Shown: positions 1-9,936 of the stretch, piece after piece
Layout: each line of letters opens with the position of its first letter
Position numbering within the stretch: the stretch's first letter is position 1
Assembly: GCA_003248315.1 (NCBI GenBank)
Contig: QKWM01000001.1
Location: forward strand, 310,001 to 374,000
Direction of reading: 5' to 3'
Origin: Streptomyces sp. SW4
GTDB lineage: Bacteria > Actinomycetota > Actinomycetes > Streptomycetales > Streptomycetaceae
DNA: 64,000 nucleotides
Notes under the pieces: model-generated
Database searches by the model: none
Told to the model about the DNA's origin: nothing
The model's input: only the letters and a program-made list of their open reading frames with translations
Made by a program: the position numbers and the translations under genes

Positions 1-271
1 GCGTGAACGTCGACGCGATCGTCTCCGGGCGGCCGTCGGCCGGCATGCCGAGGGCGGCCGAGCGCTCCGCGACCGTGTCCGCGTACGACCGGGCCGTGGC
101 GACGACCTCGTCGAGCTGGAGGTGGATCGAGCGGAAACGCGGTCCGACGATGTTCCAGTGCACCTGCTTACCGATCAGGGAGAGCCCCAGGAGGTCCACG
201 AGCGTGCCCTGCAGCGCGTCCCCGGTCACCTGGCGGGCCGACTCCGGAATCGTGCTCTTCACGACAGTCAT
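1..271 (-). CDS. dps: Dps-family ferritin, N-terminal part (runs off left edge)
   Basis: The visible 90 residues contain the Dps signature around KQVHWNIVGPRFRSIHLQLD, which supplies the inter-subunit ferroxidase ligands (His, Asp, Glu). Dps proteins form dodecamers that oxidise and store iron and protect DNA during starvation or oxidative stress in the cytoplasm. The ATG at 271 is preceded by an AAGGAGAA ribosome site about seven bases upstream, which fixes the start. The C-terminal half lies outside the window. No frameshift is seen. The family call rests on recognition of the motif; which Dps paralog this is cannot be told. Confidence 0.9.
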   Translation of the reverse strand, partial: MTVVKSTIPESARQVTGDALQGTLVDLLGLSLIGKQVHWNIVGPRFRSIHLQLDEVVATARSYADTVAERSAALGMPADGRPETIASTFT

Positions 272-391
272 ACGGTGCTTCTCCTTGCGCCATCGTCCAT
301 GGGGAGGAGCGGCGCCGCGCGGTCGGTCGGGGCAGCGCGGCGCGGCCGCTCCGCGACCACGGGTGCCCCGGCAGTACCAGGGCAAACGCCG

Positions 392-1199
392 TCAGCTCGG
401 CAGGACACCGGCCAGGAAGCGGGTGAGGTCGGCGTGGACCTCGGCCCGGTTGGTCTCCAGGAAGACCTCGTGCCGGGCGCCCGGGTAGATCCGCTCGGTC
501 AGGTTCCCGGCGCCGAGGCGCTCGACGCCGGGGCGGCTGCCGGAGAGCGGGACCAGCCGGTCGTCGTCGCCGTGCAGCCACAGCACCGGGAGCCCGCCGG
601 CGTCGCCGCCGGCCGCGACGGCGTCGAGCGTGCGGACGAAGGCCTCCACCGTCGGCCGCTTCATCGGCCCGTGCCACACCAGCGGGTCGGCCGCGTACGC
701 GGCCCCGACCGCCGGGTCGCGCGACAGCGAGGACGGGCTGATGGGGGTGTCGGGGATCTCGTCGAGGGCGAGCAGCCGCCGCGGCAGGTACCAGTCGCCG
801 ATGACCGGCCCGGACAGCACCAGCGCGGCCAGCTCCCGGGATGGCGCTGGACGTACCGGGAGGCGATCAGGCCGCCCATCGAGTGCCCGATCATCACCAC
901 GGGCAGCCCGGGTGGGCGGCCCGGGCCAGCCGGGCCACGCCGTGCACGTCGGCGACCACGTCCTCGAAGTCCTCGATCAGCACCCGCTCGCCGTCGGACT
1001 TCCCGTGCCCGGCGTGATCCGGTCCGTACACGGCGGCGCCCTCGGCGACCAGGACGTCCGCCACCTCCTCGTACCGGCCGATGTGCTCGCCGTAGCCGTG
1101 CACCAGCAGCGCCACCCAGCGGGGCGGGGCGCCGTGCCACTCGCGGACGGTGATCCTGCCGTGCGTTCCCGTCAGGACGTGTTCGCGGGCCTCGGCCAT
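392..1199 (-). CDS. Alpha/beta hydrolase, monoacylglycerol-lipase type
   Basis: About 269 residues after repair. The nucleophile elbow GHSMGG, the acid in HGDDDRLVP and the histidine in GARHEVFLE give a complete Ser-Asp-His triad, and the N-terminal LVHGYGEHIGRY supplies the oxyanion hole. The pattern matches lysophospholipase/monoacylglycerol lipase (serine aminopeptidase S33 fold) enzymes, which hydrolyse lipid monoesters in the cytoplasm. The ATG at 1199 has a GGAGGAAGC ribosome site. Two frame breaks, near 905 and near 840, are each repaired by adding one G to a GGG run, so the gene is probably intact in the organism. The substrate is unknown. Confidence 0.85.
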
Positions 1200-1374
1200 G
1201 CTTCCTCCAGCTGCGTCGGTGCAGGTCCTCGGGGGATCTTCCCAGTGGGGCGGCCGGAGGTCTATAGTCCAAAACTAGCAGTGCTAATTATGGGGAGCGC
1301 TGCGCAGGCTCGTGGAGGTCCGCCCGGCGACACGACCCGCCGGCGACCGAGCGACAACGGTCAGGAGATCCTTC

Positions 1375-2562
1375 GTGCGTCCCGTCCACTTCGCGGCCGC
1401 CCGCCGCACCCCGATCGGCAAGCTCCGCGGCGCCCTGTCCTCCGTGCGGCCCGACGACCTCGCCGCCGCCGTGATCCGGGGCCTGGTCGCCGACGTCCCC
1501 GCCCTCGACCCCGCCCACATCGACGACGTGTACTGGGGCGCCGCCAACCAGGCGGGCGAGGACAACCGCAACGTCGCCCGCATGGCGGCCCTGCTGGCCG
1601 GCCTGCCCGAGTCCGTGCCCGGCGCCACGGTCAACCGGCTGTGCGCCTCCGGCCTGGAGGCCGTCACCGCCGCCGCCCGCACCATCGCCGCCGGAGAGGC
1701 CGACGTCGTGCTCGCGGGCGGCTCCGAGTCGATGAGCCGCGCCCCCTTCGTCCTGCCCCGCCCCGACGAGGCCCTGCCGCACCGCATCGAGACCGCCGAC
1801 ACCCGGCTCGGCTGGCGCCTGGTGAACCCGGCCATGAAGGACCTGCACGGCCTGCTCTCCATGGGCGAGACCGCGGAGGAGGTCGCCGAGCGGTACGGCA
1901 TCGCGCGCGACCGCCAGGACGCGTTCGCGCTGCGCAGCCACCGCCTGGCCGCCGAGGCCCGCAAGAACGGCCGCTTCGACGACGAACTGCTCCCCGTCGA
2001 GCGCCCCGACGGCGTGGTCGTGGACGCCGACGAGTGCGTCCGCGAGGACACCTCCCTGGAGAAGCTGGGCCGCCTCAAGCCGGTCTTCCGGGCCGGCGGC
2101 ACGGTCACCGCCGGGAACGCCTCCCCGATGAACGACGGCGCCGCCGGACTGCTCCTGGTCAGCGAGGAGGCGCTGAACGACCTGGGCCTGGAGTCGCTCG
2201 GCCGCTACGTCGCCGGCGCCTCGGCCGGCGTCCACCCGGACGTCATGGGCATCGGACCGGTCCCCGCCACCCGCAAGGCGCTGGCCCGCGCCGGCTGGCA
2301 GATCGGGGACGTGCAGGAGGCCGAGTTCAACGAGGCCTTCGCGGCCCAGGCGCTCGCCTGCGTCGACCAGCTCGGCATCGACCCCGAGCGGGTCAACCCC
2401 TACGGGGGCGCCATCGCCCTGGGCCACCCGCTCGGGTGCTCCGGCGCCCGGATCCTCACCACCCTGCTCCACCGCATGCGGCGCACGGGCGCGGCCCGGG
2501 GGCTCGCCACCATGTGCGTCGGCGTCGGGCAGGGCAGCGCGGTGCTCGTCGAGCGGCACTAG
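1375..2562 (+). CDS. Thiolase, 3-oxoadipyl-CoA thiolase (PcaF/PaaJ) type
   Basis: 395 residues, normal for biosynthetic or degradative thiolases. The acylated cysteine lies in [11 protein letters not shown], the histidine in GHPLGCSG and the second cysteine near CVGVGQG. The stretch [17 protein letters not shown] is characteristic of the PcaF/PaaJ subgroup, which cleaves 3-oxoadipyl-CoA or the related phenylacetate-pathway intermediate to succinyl-CoA and acetyl-CoA. The GTG at 1375 is chosen because CAGGAGAT precedes it at good spacing; an upstream in-frame start at 1312 adds residues without homology. The acyl-CoA ligase 80 bases downstream suggests a small acyl-CoA catabolic operon. No other beta-ketoadipate genes are nearby, so the exact substrate is inferred. 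Confidence 0.88.
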   Translation: MRPVHFAAARRTPIGKLRGALSSVRPDDLAAAVIRGLVADVPALDPAHIDDVYWGAANQAGEDNRNVARMAALLAGLPESVPGATVNRLCASGLEAVTAAARTIAAGEADVVLAGGSESMSRAPFVLPRPDEALPHRIETADTRLGWRLVNPAMKDLHGLLSMGETAEEVAERYGIARDRQDAFALRSHRLAAEARKNGRFDDELLPVERPDGVVVDADECVREDTSLEKLGRLKPVFRAGGTVTAGNASPMNDGAAGLLLVSEEALNDLGLESLGRYVAGASAGVHPDVMGIGPVPATRKALARAGWQIGDVQEAEFNEAFAAQALACVDQLGIDPERVNPYGGAIALGHPLGCSGARILTTLLHRMRRTGAARGLATMCVGVGQGSAVLVERH

Positions 2563-2642
2563 TCCGCACCCCCTGGGCCGCGGGCGCCCGCGTCACCACC
2601 CCCTCTCCGCCAAGCCGCAGCAAGGAAACGGAGCAACACCCC

Positions 2643-4155
2643 ATGGCAACCCTCTCCGTCGCCGCCGTCCTCGCCGAGAACGCCCGGCGCCGCCCCGACA
2701 AGGAGGCCCTGGTCGAGGGCGGCCTGCGGCTGACCTTCGCCGAGGTGTGGCGGCGGGCCCTCGCCCGGGCGGGAGCGCTCGTGGACCTGGGCGTGCGGCC
2801 GGGGGACCGGGTCGCCCTGATGGCGCCGAACACCGCGGAGTTCCCGCTGGCGTACTACGCCGTCGCCGCGGCCGGCGGCGTCGTCGTCCCCGTCCACCTG
2901 CTGCTGTCGGCGGCCGAGGCCGAGCACGTCCTGCGCGACAGCGGCGCCACGCTGCTGCTGTGCCACCCGGCCCAGGCGGAGACCGGCACGGCCGCCGCCC
3001 GGGCGGCGGGGACACGGGTGATCGTCCTGGGCGAGGAGTTCGGCAAGCTCGCCGCGGACGCCGAGCCGCTGCCCTCGTACGTCACCCGCGACGCCGACGA
3101 CCCGGCCGTCGTCTTCTACACCAGCGGCACCACCGGTGTGCCCAAGGGCGCCGTGCTCAGCCACTTCAACCTGGTGATGAACGCGACCGTCAACGCCTTC
3201 GACGCCAACGACATCCGGCCCGACGACATCGCGCTCGGCGCACTGCCGCTGTTCCACGCCTTCGGCCAGACCGTCTCCATGAACTCCACCTGGCGGGCGG
3301 GGCCACGCTCGTGCTGCTGCCCCGCTTCGACGCGGCCCGGGCGATCGAGCTGATGGTCGAGGAGAAGGTCAACACCTTCCACGGCGTGCCCACCATGTTC
3401 GTCGCCCTCGCCGCCGCGGCGGCGAGGGCGGAGGAACTGCCCGCGCTGCGGGTGTGCATCTCCGGCGGCGCCTCCCTGCCGGTCGCCGTCCTGGAGCGGT
3501 TCGAGGCCGCGTTCGGCGCGACGGTCTACGAGGGGTACGGGCTGTCGGAGACCTCGCCGGCCGCCGCCGTCAACCAGCCGGTGTTCGGGACCCGGCCCGG
3601 CACCATCGGCCACCCCTGTGGGGCGTCGACGTGGAGATCGCCCGCGCCGAGGTCGAGGGCCGCGTCGAACTGCTGCCGCCCGGCGAACTGGGCGAGGTCG
3701 TGATCCGCGGCCACAACGTCTTCTCCGGGTACCTCGGCCGCCCGGAGGCCACCGCCGAGGCCCTCGTCGACGGCTGGTTCCGCACCGGCGACCTCGGCAC
3801 CAAGGACGGTGAGGGCTTCCTGCGGATCGTCGACCGCAAGAAGGACGTCATCATCCGCGGCGGCTACAACGTCTACCCCCGCGAGGTCGAGGAGGTGCTC
3901 GTGCGCCACCCCGCCGTCGACCAGGTCGCCGTCATCGGCCTCCCCGACGACCTGCACGGCGAGGAGGTGTGCGCCGTCGTCGTCCCCGCCCCGCGGGCGA
4001 CGGCGACCGCCGAGGAGATCACCCGGTGGTCCAGGGAACACCTCGGCAAGCACAAGTACCCGCGCCGCGTCGAGTTCACCGACACCCTGCCGCTCGGCCC
4101 GAGCATGAAGGTGCTGAAGCGGGAACTGCGGGCACGGTACGCGGACGGGAACTGA
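2643..4155 (+). CDS. AMP-forming acyl-CoA ligase (long-chain fatty acid-CoA ligase type)
   Basis: About 504 residues after repair. In order there are the P-loop-like FYTSGTTGVPKGAVLSH, the GYGLSETSP motif, the WFRTGDLG and DRKKDVIIRGGYNVYP hinge motifs, and a C-terminal lysine in MKVLKREL that would complete adenylation. The enzyme activates a carboxylic acid with ATP and transfers it to CoA. Two frame breaks lie near 3300 (a GGGG run) and near 3618 (a CCCC run); both are repaired by one added base. The gene follows the thiolase in the same direction and may supply its substrate. The ribosome site is weak (AAGGAAACGGAG, rather distant), but no better start is visible. Confidence 0.88.
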
Positions 4156-4336
4156 GGCCGGACGGCCCACCGGCCGGGGACACATGGCACCGGTGCCCGC
4201 AAGGGACACCATGACCCGCCGGCACGTTCCCGGCTGGGGTGGGCCGCGGACCCCGTCGGCCGGCGGCTGTCCGAGCGGCTCGTGATCGCCGCGACCGTCG
4301 CCGGGGCCTGGGGCTCCTGCTGCGCCGACCACCTCG

Positions 4337-4342
4337 TAGGCT
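4337..4342 (+). promoter_or_regulatory. Candidate -10 box for leaderless cobK
   Basis: TAGGCT lies exactly six bases before the cobK ATG and no ribosome site is present between them. In Streptomyces this spacing is typical of promoters that start transcription at the A of the start codon. No convincing -35 hexamer is seen. The 193 bases before cobK hold no other gene that I can support. Confidence 0.45.
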
Positions 4343-4348
4343 CGGCGC

Positions 4349-5104
4349 ATGTCCCCGCACGTGCTGATCCTCGGCGGCACCACCGAGGCGCGCCGGCTGG
4401 CCGCCGAGCTGGCGGCGCGGCCCGGCGTCCGCGTCACGACCTCGCTCGCGGGGCGCGTGTCCCGCCCCGGCGCCCTGGCGGGCGAGGTGCGCACCGGCGG
4501 CTTCGGCGGCGCCGGGGGACTGGCCGACTGGCTGCGGGAGCGGCGAGTGGACGCCCTCGTCGACGCCACGCACCCCTTCGCCGCGTCGATCACGGCGAAC
4601 GCGGCGCGCGCCGCGGCCGAGACCGGCGTCTCCGCCGTGGTCCTGCGCCGCCCCGGCTGGCGGTCCGGCCCCGGGGACCGCTGGCACCGCGTCCCCTCCC
4701 TGGCCGCGGCGGCGGACGCGCTGCCGGCGCTCGGCCGCCGGGTGTTCCTCACCACCGGCCGCCTGGGCCTCGCCGCCTTCGCCCATCTGACGGACCTGCA
4801 CTTCGTGGCCCGGTCGGTGGAGCCGCCCGAGCCCCCCGTGCCGCCGGACACCCGGGTGCTCCTGGCCCGCGGCCCGTTCAGCACGGCCGACGAGACCGCC
4901 CTGCTGCGCGACCACCGCATCGACGTGCTGGTGACCAAGGACAGCGGGGGAGAGGCGACGGCGGCCAAGCTGACCGCGGCCCGCGATCTCGCCCTGCCCG
5001 TCGTGATGGTGAGCCGGCCGCCGCTGCCGCGCGGGGTGCGCACCGCGCCCGACGTGCCGGCCGTGCTGGAGCTGCTGGGACTCAGCGCGCCGCCGGTGCC
5101 GTGA
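4349..5104 (+). CDS. cobK: Precorrin-6A reductase
   Basis: 251 residues, usual for CobK/CbiJ. It reduces precorrin-6A (or the cobalt form) with NADPH in corrin-ring synthesis in the cytoplasm. The N-terminal [14 protein letters not shown], the central [23 protein letters not shown] and [14 protein letters not shown] blocks are family signatures. No frame break. The 3' end overlaps the convergent efflux gene by 23 bases. cobF lies on the other side of that gene, so two ring-modifying steps are encoded within 4 kb, although the rest of the pathway is elsewhere. No cobalamin riboswitch was recognised upstream. Confidence 0.92.
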   Translation: MSPHVLILGGTTEARRLAAELAARPGVRVTTSLAGRVSRPGALAGEVRTGGFGGAGGLADWLRERRVDALVDATHPFAASITANAARAAAETGVSAVVLRRPGWRSGPGDRWHRVPSLAAAADALPALGRRVFLTTGRLGLAAFAHLTDLHFVARSVEPPEPPVPPDTRVLLARGPFSTADETALLRDHRIDVLVTKDSGGEATAAKLTAARDLALPVVMVSRPPLPRGVRTAPDVPAVLELLGLSAPPVP

Positions 5105-7163
5105 CCGGCCGCCGGGTGTGTTCCGGCAGGCCGTTGCCCAGGTCCTCCACCAGCAGACGCCTGGCGATCGCGTCGACGGCGGCACGCAGCGCCGCGTCCG
5201 AGGGCCGGCCGATGTCCTGCTCCACCCGGTCCTGCAGCCACGCCGTCCAGGCCGCGCCGATCACCTCCGCCTCGCGCGCACCGGCCTCGGTGTGGGAGAG
5301 CAGCGAGCCGTGGCGGGTCAGGTACCCCTCGTCGACCATGCGGTCGAAGACCGGCAGCAGCACCTCCGGCGGCACCCGGCGGCGGGCGGCGATCAGCCCC
5401 AGGCTCGCGTGGCCCACCAGCCGCGTGAACAGCTGCACCTGCATCACGGCCCACGCCCCCGCGACGTCCAGCCGGGTGTCGCTGTCCGCGACGATCCGCC
5501 GCGCGGTGTCCAGCTCCGTACCGCCGATGATCTTCGCGACGGAGGCCTCCAGCACCCGGCGCGAGTCGGCGTCGTGCGGCGAGGCGAAACCGTCGCCCAT
5601 GTCCGCCGAGCCCGCCCGGGCGCTGTCGCGCAACGGGACCTGCTTGAGGAAGAGGGCCACCAGGAAGCCCAGCAGCGCGACCGGCACCGTCCACAGGAAC
5701 ACCGTCTGGATGGTGTCCGCGTAGGCGTCGACGATCGGGGCCGCCGCGCGGGGCGGCAGCCCGTGCAGGCCCTCCGGGCTGGTCGCCGCGCCCGCGATCA
5801 CCGACGGGTCGGCCGCGCCGGTCGCCGAGGCGGCGGCGACGCCCTCCCGCAGGTTCCCGGTCAGGGCGTTCGCGTAGATCGTGCCGAACACCGCCGTGCC
5901 GAAGGAACTGCCCAGGGTGCGGAAGAAGGTGACCCCGGAGGTCGAGGTGCCCAGGTCGGCGTAGGCCACCGTGTTCTGCACGGCGATCATCAGCACCTGC
6001 ATGGACAGCCCGATGCCGGTGCCGAGGACGAACATGTACAGCGACTCCAGCCAGCTGCCCGTGGCCGCGTCCATCCGGGACATCAGGAACAATCCGGCGC
6101 CCATCACCAGCGAGCCGGCGACCGGGAACAGCCGGTACCGCCCGGTCTTGCCGACCACGTTGCCGCTGAACACCGACGCGATCAGCAGCCCCGCCACCAT
6201 CGGCAGCGTCCGCACCCCGGAGATCGTCGCCGAGTCGCCGTCGACGTACTGCAGGTAGCTCGGCAGGTACGTCATCGCCCCGAGCATGGCGAAGCCGACG
6301 ATGAAGCTGAGCACCGAGCACACCGTGAACACGGGGTTGGCGAACAGCCGCATCGGCAGCATCGGCTCCGCCGCTCTGGTCTCGGCCCGGCAGAACAGGG
6401 CGAGCGCCACCACGCCGGCCGCGAACAGGCCGAGGACGACCGGCGAGCCCCACGCGTACTCGTTGCCGCCCCAGCTCGTCGCCAGGATCAGCGCGCCGGC
6501 CCCGGCCGCGACCAGCGTGATGCCCAGGTAGTCGATGACCGGGCGGGCCGCGGACCTCACCGCCGGGATGGTGCGGGCGGCGGCGAACACGACGAGGACC
6601 GCGACGGGCACGTTGACGTAGAACGCCCAGCGCCACGACAGATGGTCGGTGAACAGCCCGCCCAGCAGCGGCCCGATCACCGTGGAGACGCCGAACACGG
6701 CACCGATGGCGCCCTGGTACTTGCCGCGCTCGCGCAGCGGGATCACGTCGGCGATCAGCGCCATCGACGTCACCATCAGCCCGCCCGCGCCGACGCCCTG
6801 CATCGCCCGCCACACGATCAGCAGCAGCATGTCCGTCGCCAGACCGCACAGGAACGAGCCGGTGATGAACACGATCGCCGACACCTGGAAGACCACCTTG
6901 CGGCCGAACAGGTCGCCGAACTTGCCGGCCAGCACCGTCGTCACCGTCTCGGCGAGCAGGTAGGAGGTCACCACCCAGGACATGTGCTCGGCGCCGCCCA
7001 GGTCCGAGACGATCGTCGGCAGGGCGGTGCCGACGATCGTCTGGTCCAGGGCCGCGAGCAGCATGCCCAGCATGATCGTGACGAAGACGACGTTGCGGCG
7101 CCGCCGGTCCAGCACGGGCGGCTGCGCGGCGGCGGTCGGGGGCGTTTCCTCGGCGACGGTCAC
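5082..7163 (-). CDS. DHA2 (EmrB/QacA) multidrug efflux pump with a C-terminal cytoplasmic domain
   Basis: 693 residues. Residues about 25-530 form the 14-helix major facilitator unit: motif C-like [13 protein letters not shown] in helix 1, [10 protein letters not shown] in the first loop and RERGKYQGA downstream. The last 160 residues or so (after about 535) are soluble and include a helical segment resembling a MarR-type winged helix ([20 protein letters not shown] pattern). DHA2 proteins exchange drugs or secondary metabolites for protons at the cytoplasmic membrane. The frame is continuous. The extra domain accounts for the length above the usual 480-530 residues; whether it binds DNA or a ligand is unknown. 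Confidence 0.88.
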   Translation of the reverse strand: MTVAEETPPTAAAQPPVLDRRRRNVVFVTIMLGMLLAALDQTIVGTALPTIVSDLGGAEHMSWVVTSYLLAETVTTVLAGKFGDLFGRKVVFQVSAIVFITGSFLCGLATDMLLLIVWRAMQGVGAGGLMVTSMALIADVIPLRERGKYQGAIGAVFGVSTVIGPLLGGLFTDHLSWRWAFYVNVPVAVLVVFAAARTIPAVRSAARPVIDYLGITLVAAGAGALILATSWGGNEYAWGSPVVLGLFAAGVVALALFCRAETRAAEPMLPMRLFANPVFTVCSVLSFIVGFAMLGAMTYLPSYLQYVDGDSATISGVRTLPMVAGLLIASVFSGNVVGKTGRYRLFPVAGSLVMGAGLFLMSRMDAATGSWLESLYMFVLGTGIGLSMQVLMIAVQNTVAYADLGTSTSGVTFFRTLGSSFGTAVFGTIYANALTGNLREGVAAASATGAADPSVIAGAATSPEGLHGLPPRAAAPIVDAYADTIQTVFLWTVPVALLGFLVALFLKQVPLRDSARAGSADMGDGFASPHDADSRRVLEASVAKIIGGTELDTARRIVADSDTRLDVAGAWAVMQVQLFTRLVGHASLGLIAARRRVPPEVLLPVFDRMVDEGYLTRHGSLLSHTEAGAREAEVIGAAWTAWLQDRVEQDIGRPSDAALRAAVDAIARRLLVEDLGNGLPEHTRRPVTAPAAR

Positions 7164-7226
7164 CCGGTCACGATCACACCGGTGGCCCCGCCACGCATGC
7201 CGTGCCGGTCCGCCCGGGGGCCCCGC

Positions 7227-7997
7227 CTACTTCTCCGGGTTGCGCCGCAGCAGGTACGTGTCCATGATCCAGCCCTTGCGCTCGCGCGCCTCGGCGCGCA
7301 GCCGCTCGATGCGGGGCGCGGCCTCGGCGATCGGGCCGGAGACGAGGATCTCGTCCGGGGTGCCGATGTAGGCGCCCCAGTAGATGTCGATGTCCTGGTC
7401 GGCGTAGCGCCGGAAGGCCTGGTGGGCATCGAGCATGACCACCACGTCGTCCACGCCCTCCGGCAGGCCCTCCGCCAGCCGCCGGCCCGTCGTGATCTGC
7501 ACCGGCCGGGCGACGCGGTTCAGCCCGGTCCGGTGCCGGGCGACGAGCGCCGAGACACTGCTGATGCCGGGGACGACGTCGTACGCGAAGTCGACCCGCC
7601 CCCGCTCCAGCACCTCCTCGAGGATGCCCAGCGTGCTGTCGTACAGCGCGGGATCGCCCCACACCAGGAACGCGCCGGTCTGGTCGGGGCCCAGCTCCTC
7701 GGCGATCAGCCGCTCGTAGATGCCGGCGCGGGCGCTGCGCCAGTCGTCGACGGCCGGCGAGTACGCCGCCCCGCCGGCGGCGCGGTCCCGCTCCGGGTCG
7801 CGCGCCTCGACGACGCGGTACGTGCCCTCCTGCACGTGCGTGCGCAGCATGTCCCGGCGCAGCCGCACCAGATCCGCCTTCGCCTCGCCCTTGTCCAGGA
7901 CGAAGAACACGTCCGTGCCGCGCAGCGCCCGCACCGCCTGCAGGGTCAGCTGGTCGGGGTCGCCCGCACCGATACCGATGACATGAATCTTCCGCAC
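7227..7997 (-). CDS. cobF: Precorrin-6A synthase (deacetylating)
   Basis: 256 residues. The IHVIGIGAGDPDQLTLQA start and the GDPALYDSTL and VPGISSVSAL blocks are those of tetrapyrrole SAM-methyltransferases; the full pattern matches CobF, which methylates C-1 of precorrin-5 and releases acetate. The frame is open further upstream, but the GTG at 7997 begins directly at the conserved strand. An alternative GTG 18 bases upstream is possible and neither has a strong ribosome site. It follows the DUF309 gene by 46 bases and probably shares its transcript. Confidence 0.9.
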   Translation of the reverse strand: MRKIHVIGIGAGDPDQLTLQAVRALRGTDVFFVLDKGEAKADLVRLRRDMLRTHVQEGTYRVVEARDPERDRAAGGAAYSPAVDDWRSARAGIYERLIAEELGPDQTGAFLVWGDPALYDSTLGILEEVLERGRVDFAYDVVPGISSVSALVARHRTGLNRVARPVQITTGRRLAEGLPEGVDDVVVMLDAHQAFRRYADQDIDIYWGAYIGTPDEILVSGPIAEAAPRIERLRAEARERKGWIMDTYLLRRNPEK

Positions 7998-8043
7998 GCC
8001 CCGAGTCTGCCGCACGCCCCCGGCGGCGCCGACGGCGGGACCG

Positions 8044-8667
8044 TCACGGCCGCGCCCCGCCCCGAAGCCGGGGCGCCCGCGCCCGCGCGTCGACGGCCGC
8101 GCCGTCCCGCTCCACGTCCGCCGCCAGCCGCCGCGCCCAGCCGGCGACACCGGCGAGCGCGATCCCGTGCGGGTCGGGCCGCCCCGCGTGCGCCGCCCAC
8201 GCCTCCACGGCGCCGGCCCCGCGCCGCAGCAGCCGGGCGCCGCCCGTCGCGTTGCCGCGCGCCGCGTGCGTCAGCCCCACGGCGACCTGCGCCAGGCCCC
8301 GCCACAGCTCCCGCTCCTCCTCGGGGCCGGACTTCCAGGCGTCCTCGAACACCTCGTGGGCGTGGAACGGCCGCCCCGCGTCCAGGAGCCGCTGCGCCTC
8401 GGCGACCGTCTCCCGCGGGGACCGCAGCACGCCCTCCGGCTGCCGGGGCACGCCCCGCGCGCCGTAGGGCAGGGGCCGGCCGAGCCCGTCGCGGGGGCGG
8501 GCGTTGCGCGCCCGGCCCTCGTCGTCACGGTCCCGGGCGGCCGCCGGGCGGCCCGCAGAACGGCCGGGGGAGAGGCCCGCGGTACGGCCGGGCGAGGGGC
8601 CCGCGGGACGGTCCGGCGCGGGATCCGGGCCGGGGCCGGCGGGACGGTCCGAGGGGTCGCTGTCCAT
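8044..8667 (-). CDS. DUF309 family protein
   Basis: 207 residues. The C-terminal two thirds carry the DUF309 pattern: FHAHEVFEDAWK, then ERELWRGLAQVAVGLTHA and a GGARLLRRGA helix. The function of this all-helical family is not established. The first 60 residues are a low-complexity Pro/Gly/Arg segment with repeated GRSAG/GRTAG-like units; it has no homology I recognise and may indicate that the true start is further in. It lies just upstream of cobF in the same direction. Confidence 0.8.
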   Translation of the reverse strand: MDSDPSDRPAGPGPDPAPDRPAGPSPGRTAGLSPGRSAGRPAAARDRDDEGRARNARPRDGLGRPLPYGARGVPRQPEGVLRSPRETVAEAQRLLDAGRPFHAHEVFEDAWKSGPEEERELWRGLAQVAVGLTHAARGNATGGARLLRRGAGAVEAWAAHAGRPDPHGIALAGVAGWARRLAADVERDGAAVDARARAPRLRGGARP

Positions 8668-8767
8668 GACCCGATTGTCGCGCGCCCCCCGCCGGCTTCG
8701 GTCCACGGGGGAGCGTGCGGTAGAGTGCTGTCCGCGTGATCACGCGGTTCGCCGCGTGCGAGCGCAC

Positions 8768-8841
<74 letters not shown>

Positions 8842-8846
8842 CGGTG

Positions 8847-8886
8847 CGAAGGGTCTTCGCGGGCGAGAGCCCGGGAAGACCCTTCG
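8847..8886 (+). terminator. Hairpin after tRNA-Pro copy 1
   Basis: CGAAGGGTCTTC and GAAGACCCTTCG form a perfect 12-bp stem with a 16-base loop, starting six bases after the tRNA. It can also end transcription of the convergent epimerase operon, whose stop codon is at 8914. Confidence 0.8.
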
Positions 8887-8913
8887 TCGTGTGCCCGGCT
8901 CCCGTGCCGGGCG

Positions 8914-9936
8914 TCACACCTGGTAGCGGTCCGCCGCGTACAGGTGGAGGTGCTCCTTCACCCACTGCGACGTCCGGCGCAGCCCGTCCGCGAGCGAGAC
9001 CTCCGGCTGCCAGCCGGCCCACTCGCGGGCCCGCGTGTTGTCCGACAGCAGCCGTTCCACCTCGCTGGCGGCGGGGCGCAGCCGGCGCGGGTCGACCACG
9101 ATCTCCGCGTCGCTGCCCGCGGCCACGGTCAGCGCCTGCGCCAGGTCGCCTATGGAGATCTCCCGGCCCGAGCCGAGGTTGACCACATGCCCGAGGGCCC
9201 GGTCGCAGTCGGCCAGGGCGAGGAAGCCCCGGGCGGTGTCGGTGACGTAGGTGAAGTCGCGGGTCGGGGTCAGCGAGCCCAGCCTGATCCGGCGGGCGCC
9301 CGCGTGGAGCTGGGCGAGGATCGCCGGGATCACCGCGCGGGCGGACTGGCGGGGCCCGTAGGTGTTGAACGGGCGCACCACGGTCACCGGCAGGTCGAAG
9401 GCGTGCCGGTGGGACAGCGCCATCATGTCCGCGCCGATCTTGGACGCCGAGTACGGGGACTGCGGCTGGAGCGGGTGGTCCTCGCCGATCGGCGCGGTGC
9501 GGGCGGTGCCGTAGACCTCGCTGGTGGAGGTGTGCACCAGGCGGCGCACCCGGTGCCGGCGGCACGCCTCGGCCACGTTCTCGGTGCCGACGACATTGGT
9601 CTGCACATAGGCGCCGGGGGAGTCGTAGCTGTACGGGATGCCGATGAGCGCGGCGAGGTGGAAGACGGTGTCGCAGCCCTCGACGGCGTCCATGACCCGG
9701 CCGGCGTCCCGCACGTCACCGGTGAACGTCTCCACCAGCGGGTGGGCGAGGAGGTGGGCCAGGTTGCCCTTCTCCGCGTACGGCTTGTAGTGGGTGAACG
9801 CGCGGACGCGGGCGCCGCGGGAGACCAGCAGGTCGACGAGGGCGGAACCGATGAAGCCCTCGGCGCCGGTGACCAGGACCTCGCGGTCGGTCCAGTCCGG
9901 GGAGGCGGTGCTGGGGGCGTGGTCGGTGTGGTTCAT
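8914..9936 (-). CDS. NAD-dependent sugar-nucleotide epimerase/dehydratase (extended SDR)
   Basis: 340 residues. The Rossmann motif GAEGFIGSALVD, the FHLAALIGIPYSYDSP segment, the catalytic YSASK and the substrate-binding RPFNTYGPRQ are those of the GDP-mannose 4,6-dehydratase/UDP-glucose 4-epimerase group. It would modify a nucleotide sugar in the cytoplasm. It is the second gene of a pair: its start overlaps the end of the MurG-like gene by four bases (ATGA), so translation is coupled. This suggests the sugar is used by that glycosyltransferase. No frame break. Confidence 0.88.
   Translation of the reverse strand: MNHTDHAPSTASPDWTDREVLVTGAEGFIGSALVDLLVSRGARVRAFTHYKPYAEKGNLAHLLAHPLVETFTGDVRDAGRVMDAVEGCDTVFHLAALIGIPYSYDSPGAYVQTNVVGTENVAEACRRHRVRRLVHTSTSEVYGTARTAPIGEDHPLQPQSPYSASKIGADMMALSHRHAFDLPVTVVRPFNTYGPRQSARAVIPAILAQLHAGARRIRLGSLTPTRDFTYVTDTARGFLALADCDRALGHVVNLGSGREISIGDLAQALTVAAGSDAEIVVDPRRLRPAASEVERLLSDNTRAREWAGWQPEVSLADGLRRTSQWVKEHLHLYAADRYQV

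Noticed and set aside
630..3353. A 907-codon open frame on the plus strand across several genes
   Set aside because: Low-complexity Arg/Pro/Gly translation opposite or out of frame with the hydrolase and thiolase; only its last part is real, as the acyl-CoA ligase.
4156..4348. A further cob gene before cobK
   Set aside because: Only short frames without recognisable motifs; a cobalamin riboswitch pattern was also not found.
3526..6849. A 1107-codon minus-strand open frame
   Set aside because: It lies in the wrong frame for the efflux pump and antisense to the ligase and cobK; high G+C DNA produces such open frames.
5118..8669. A 1183-codon plus-strand open frame
   Set aside because: Antisense shadow of the efflux pump, cobF and DUF309 gene, with a His/Gln/Arg-rich translation and no domain.
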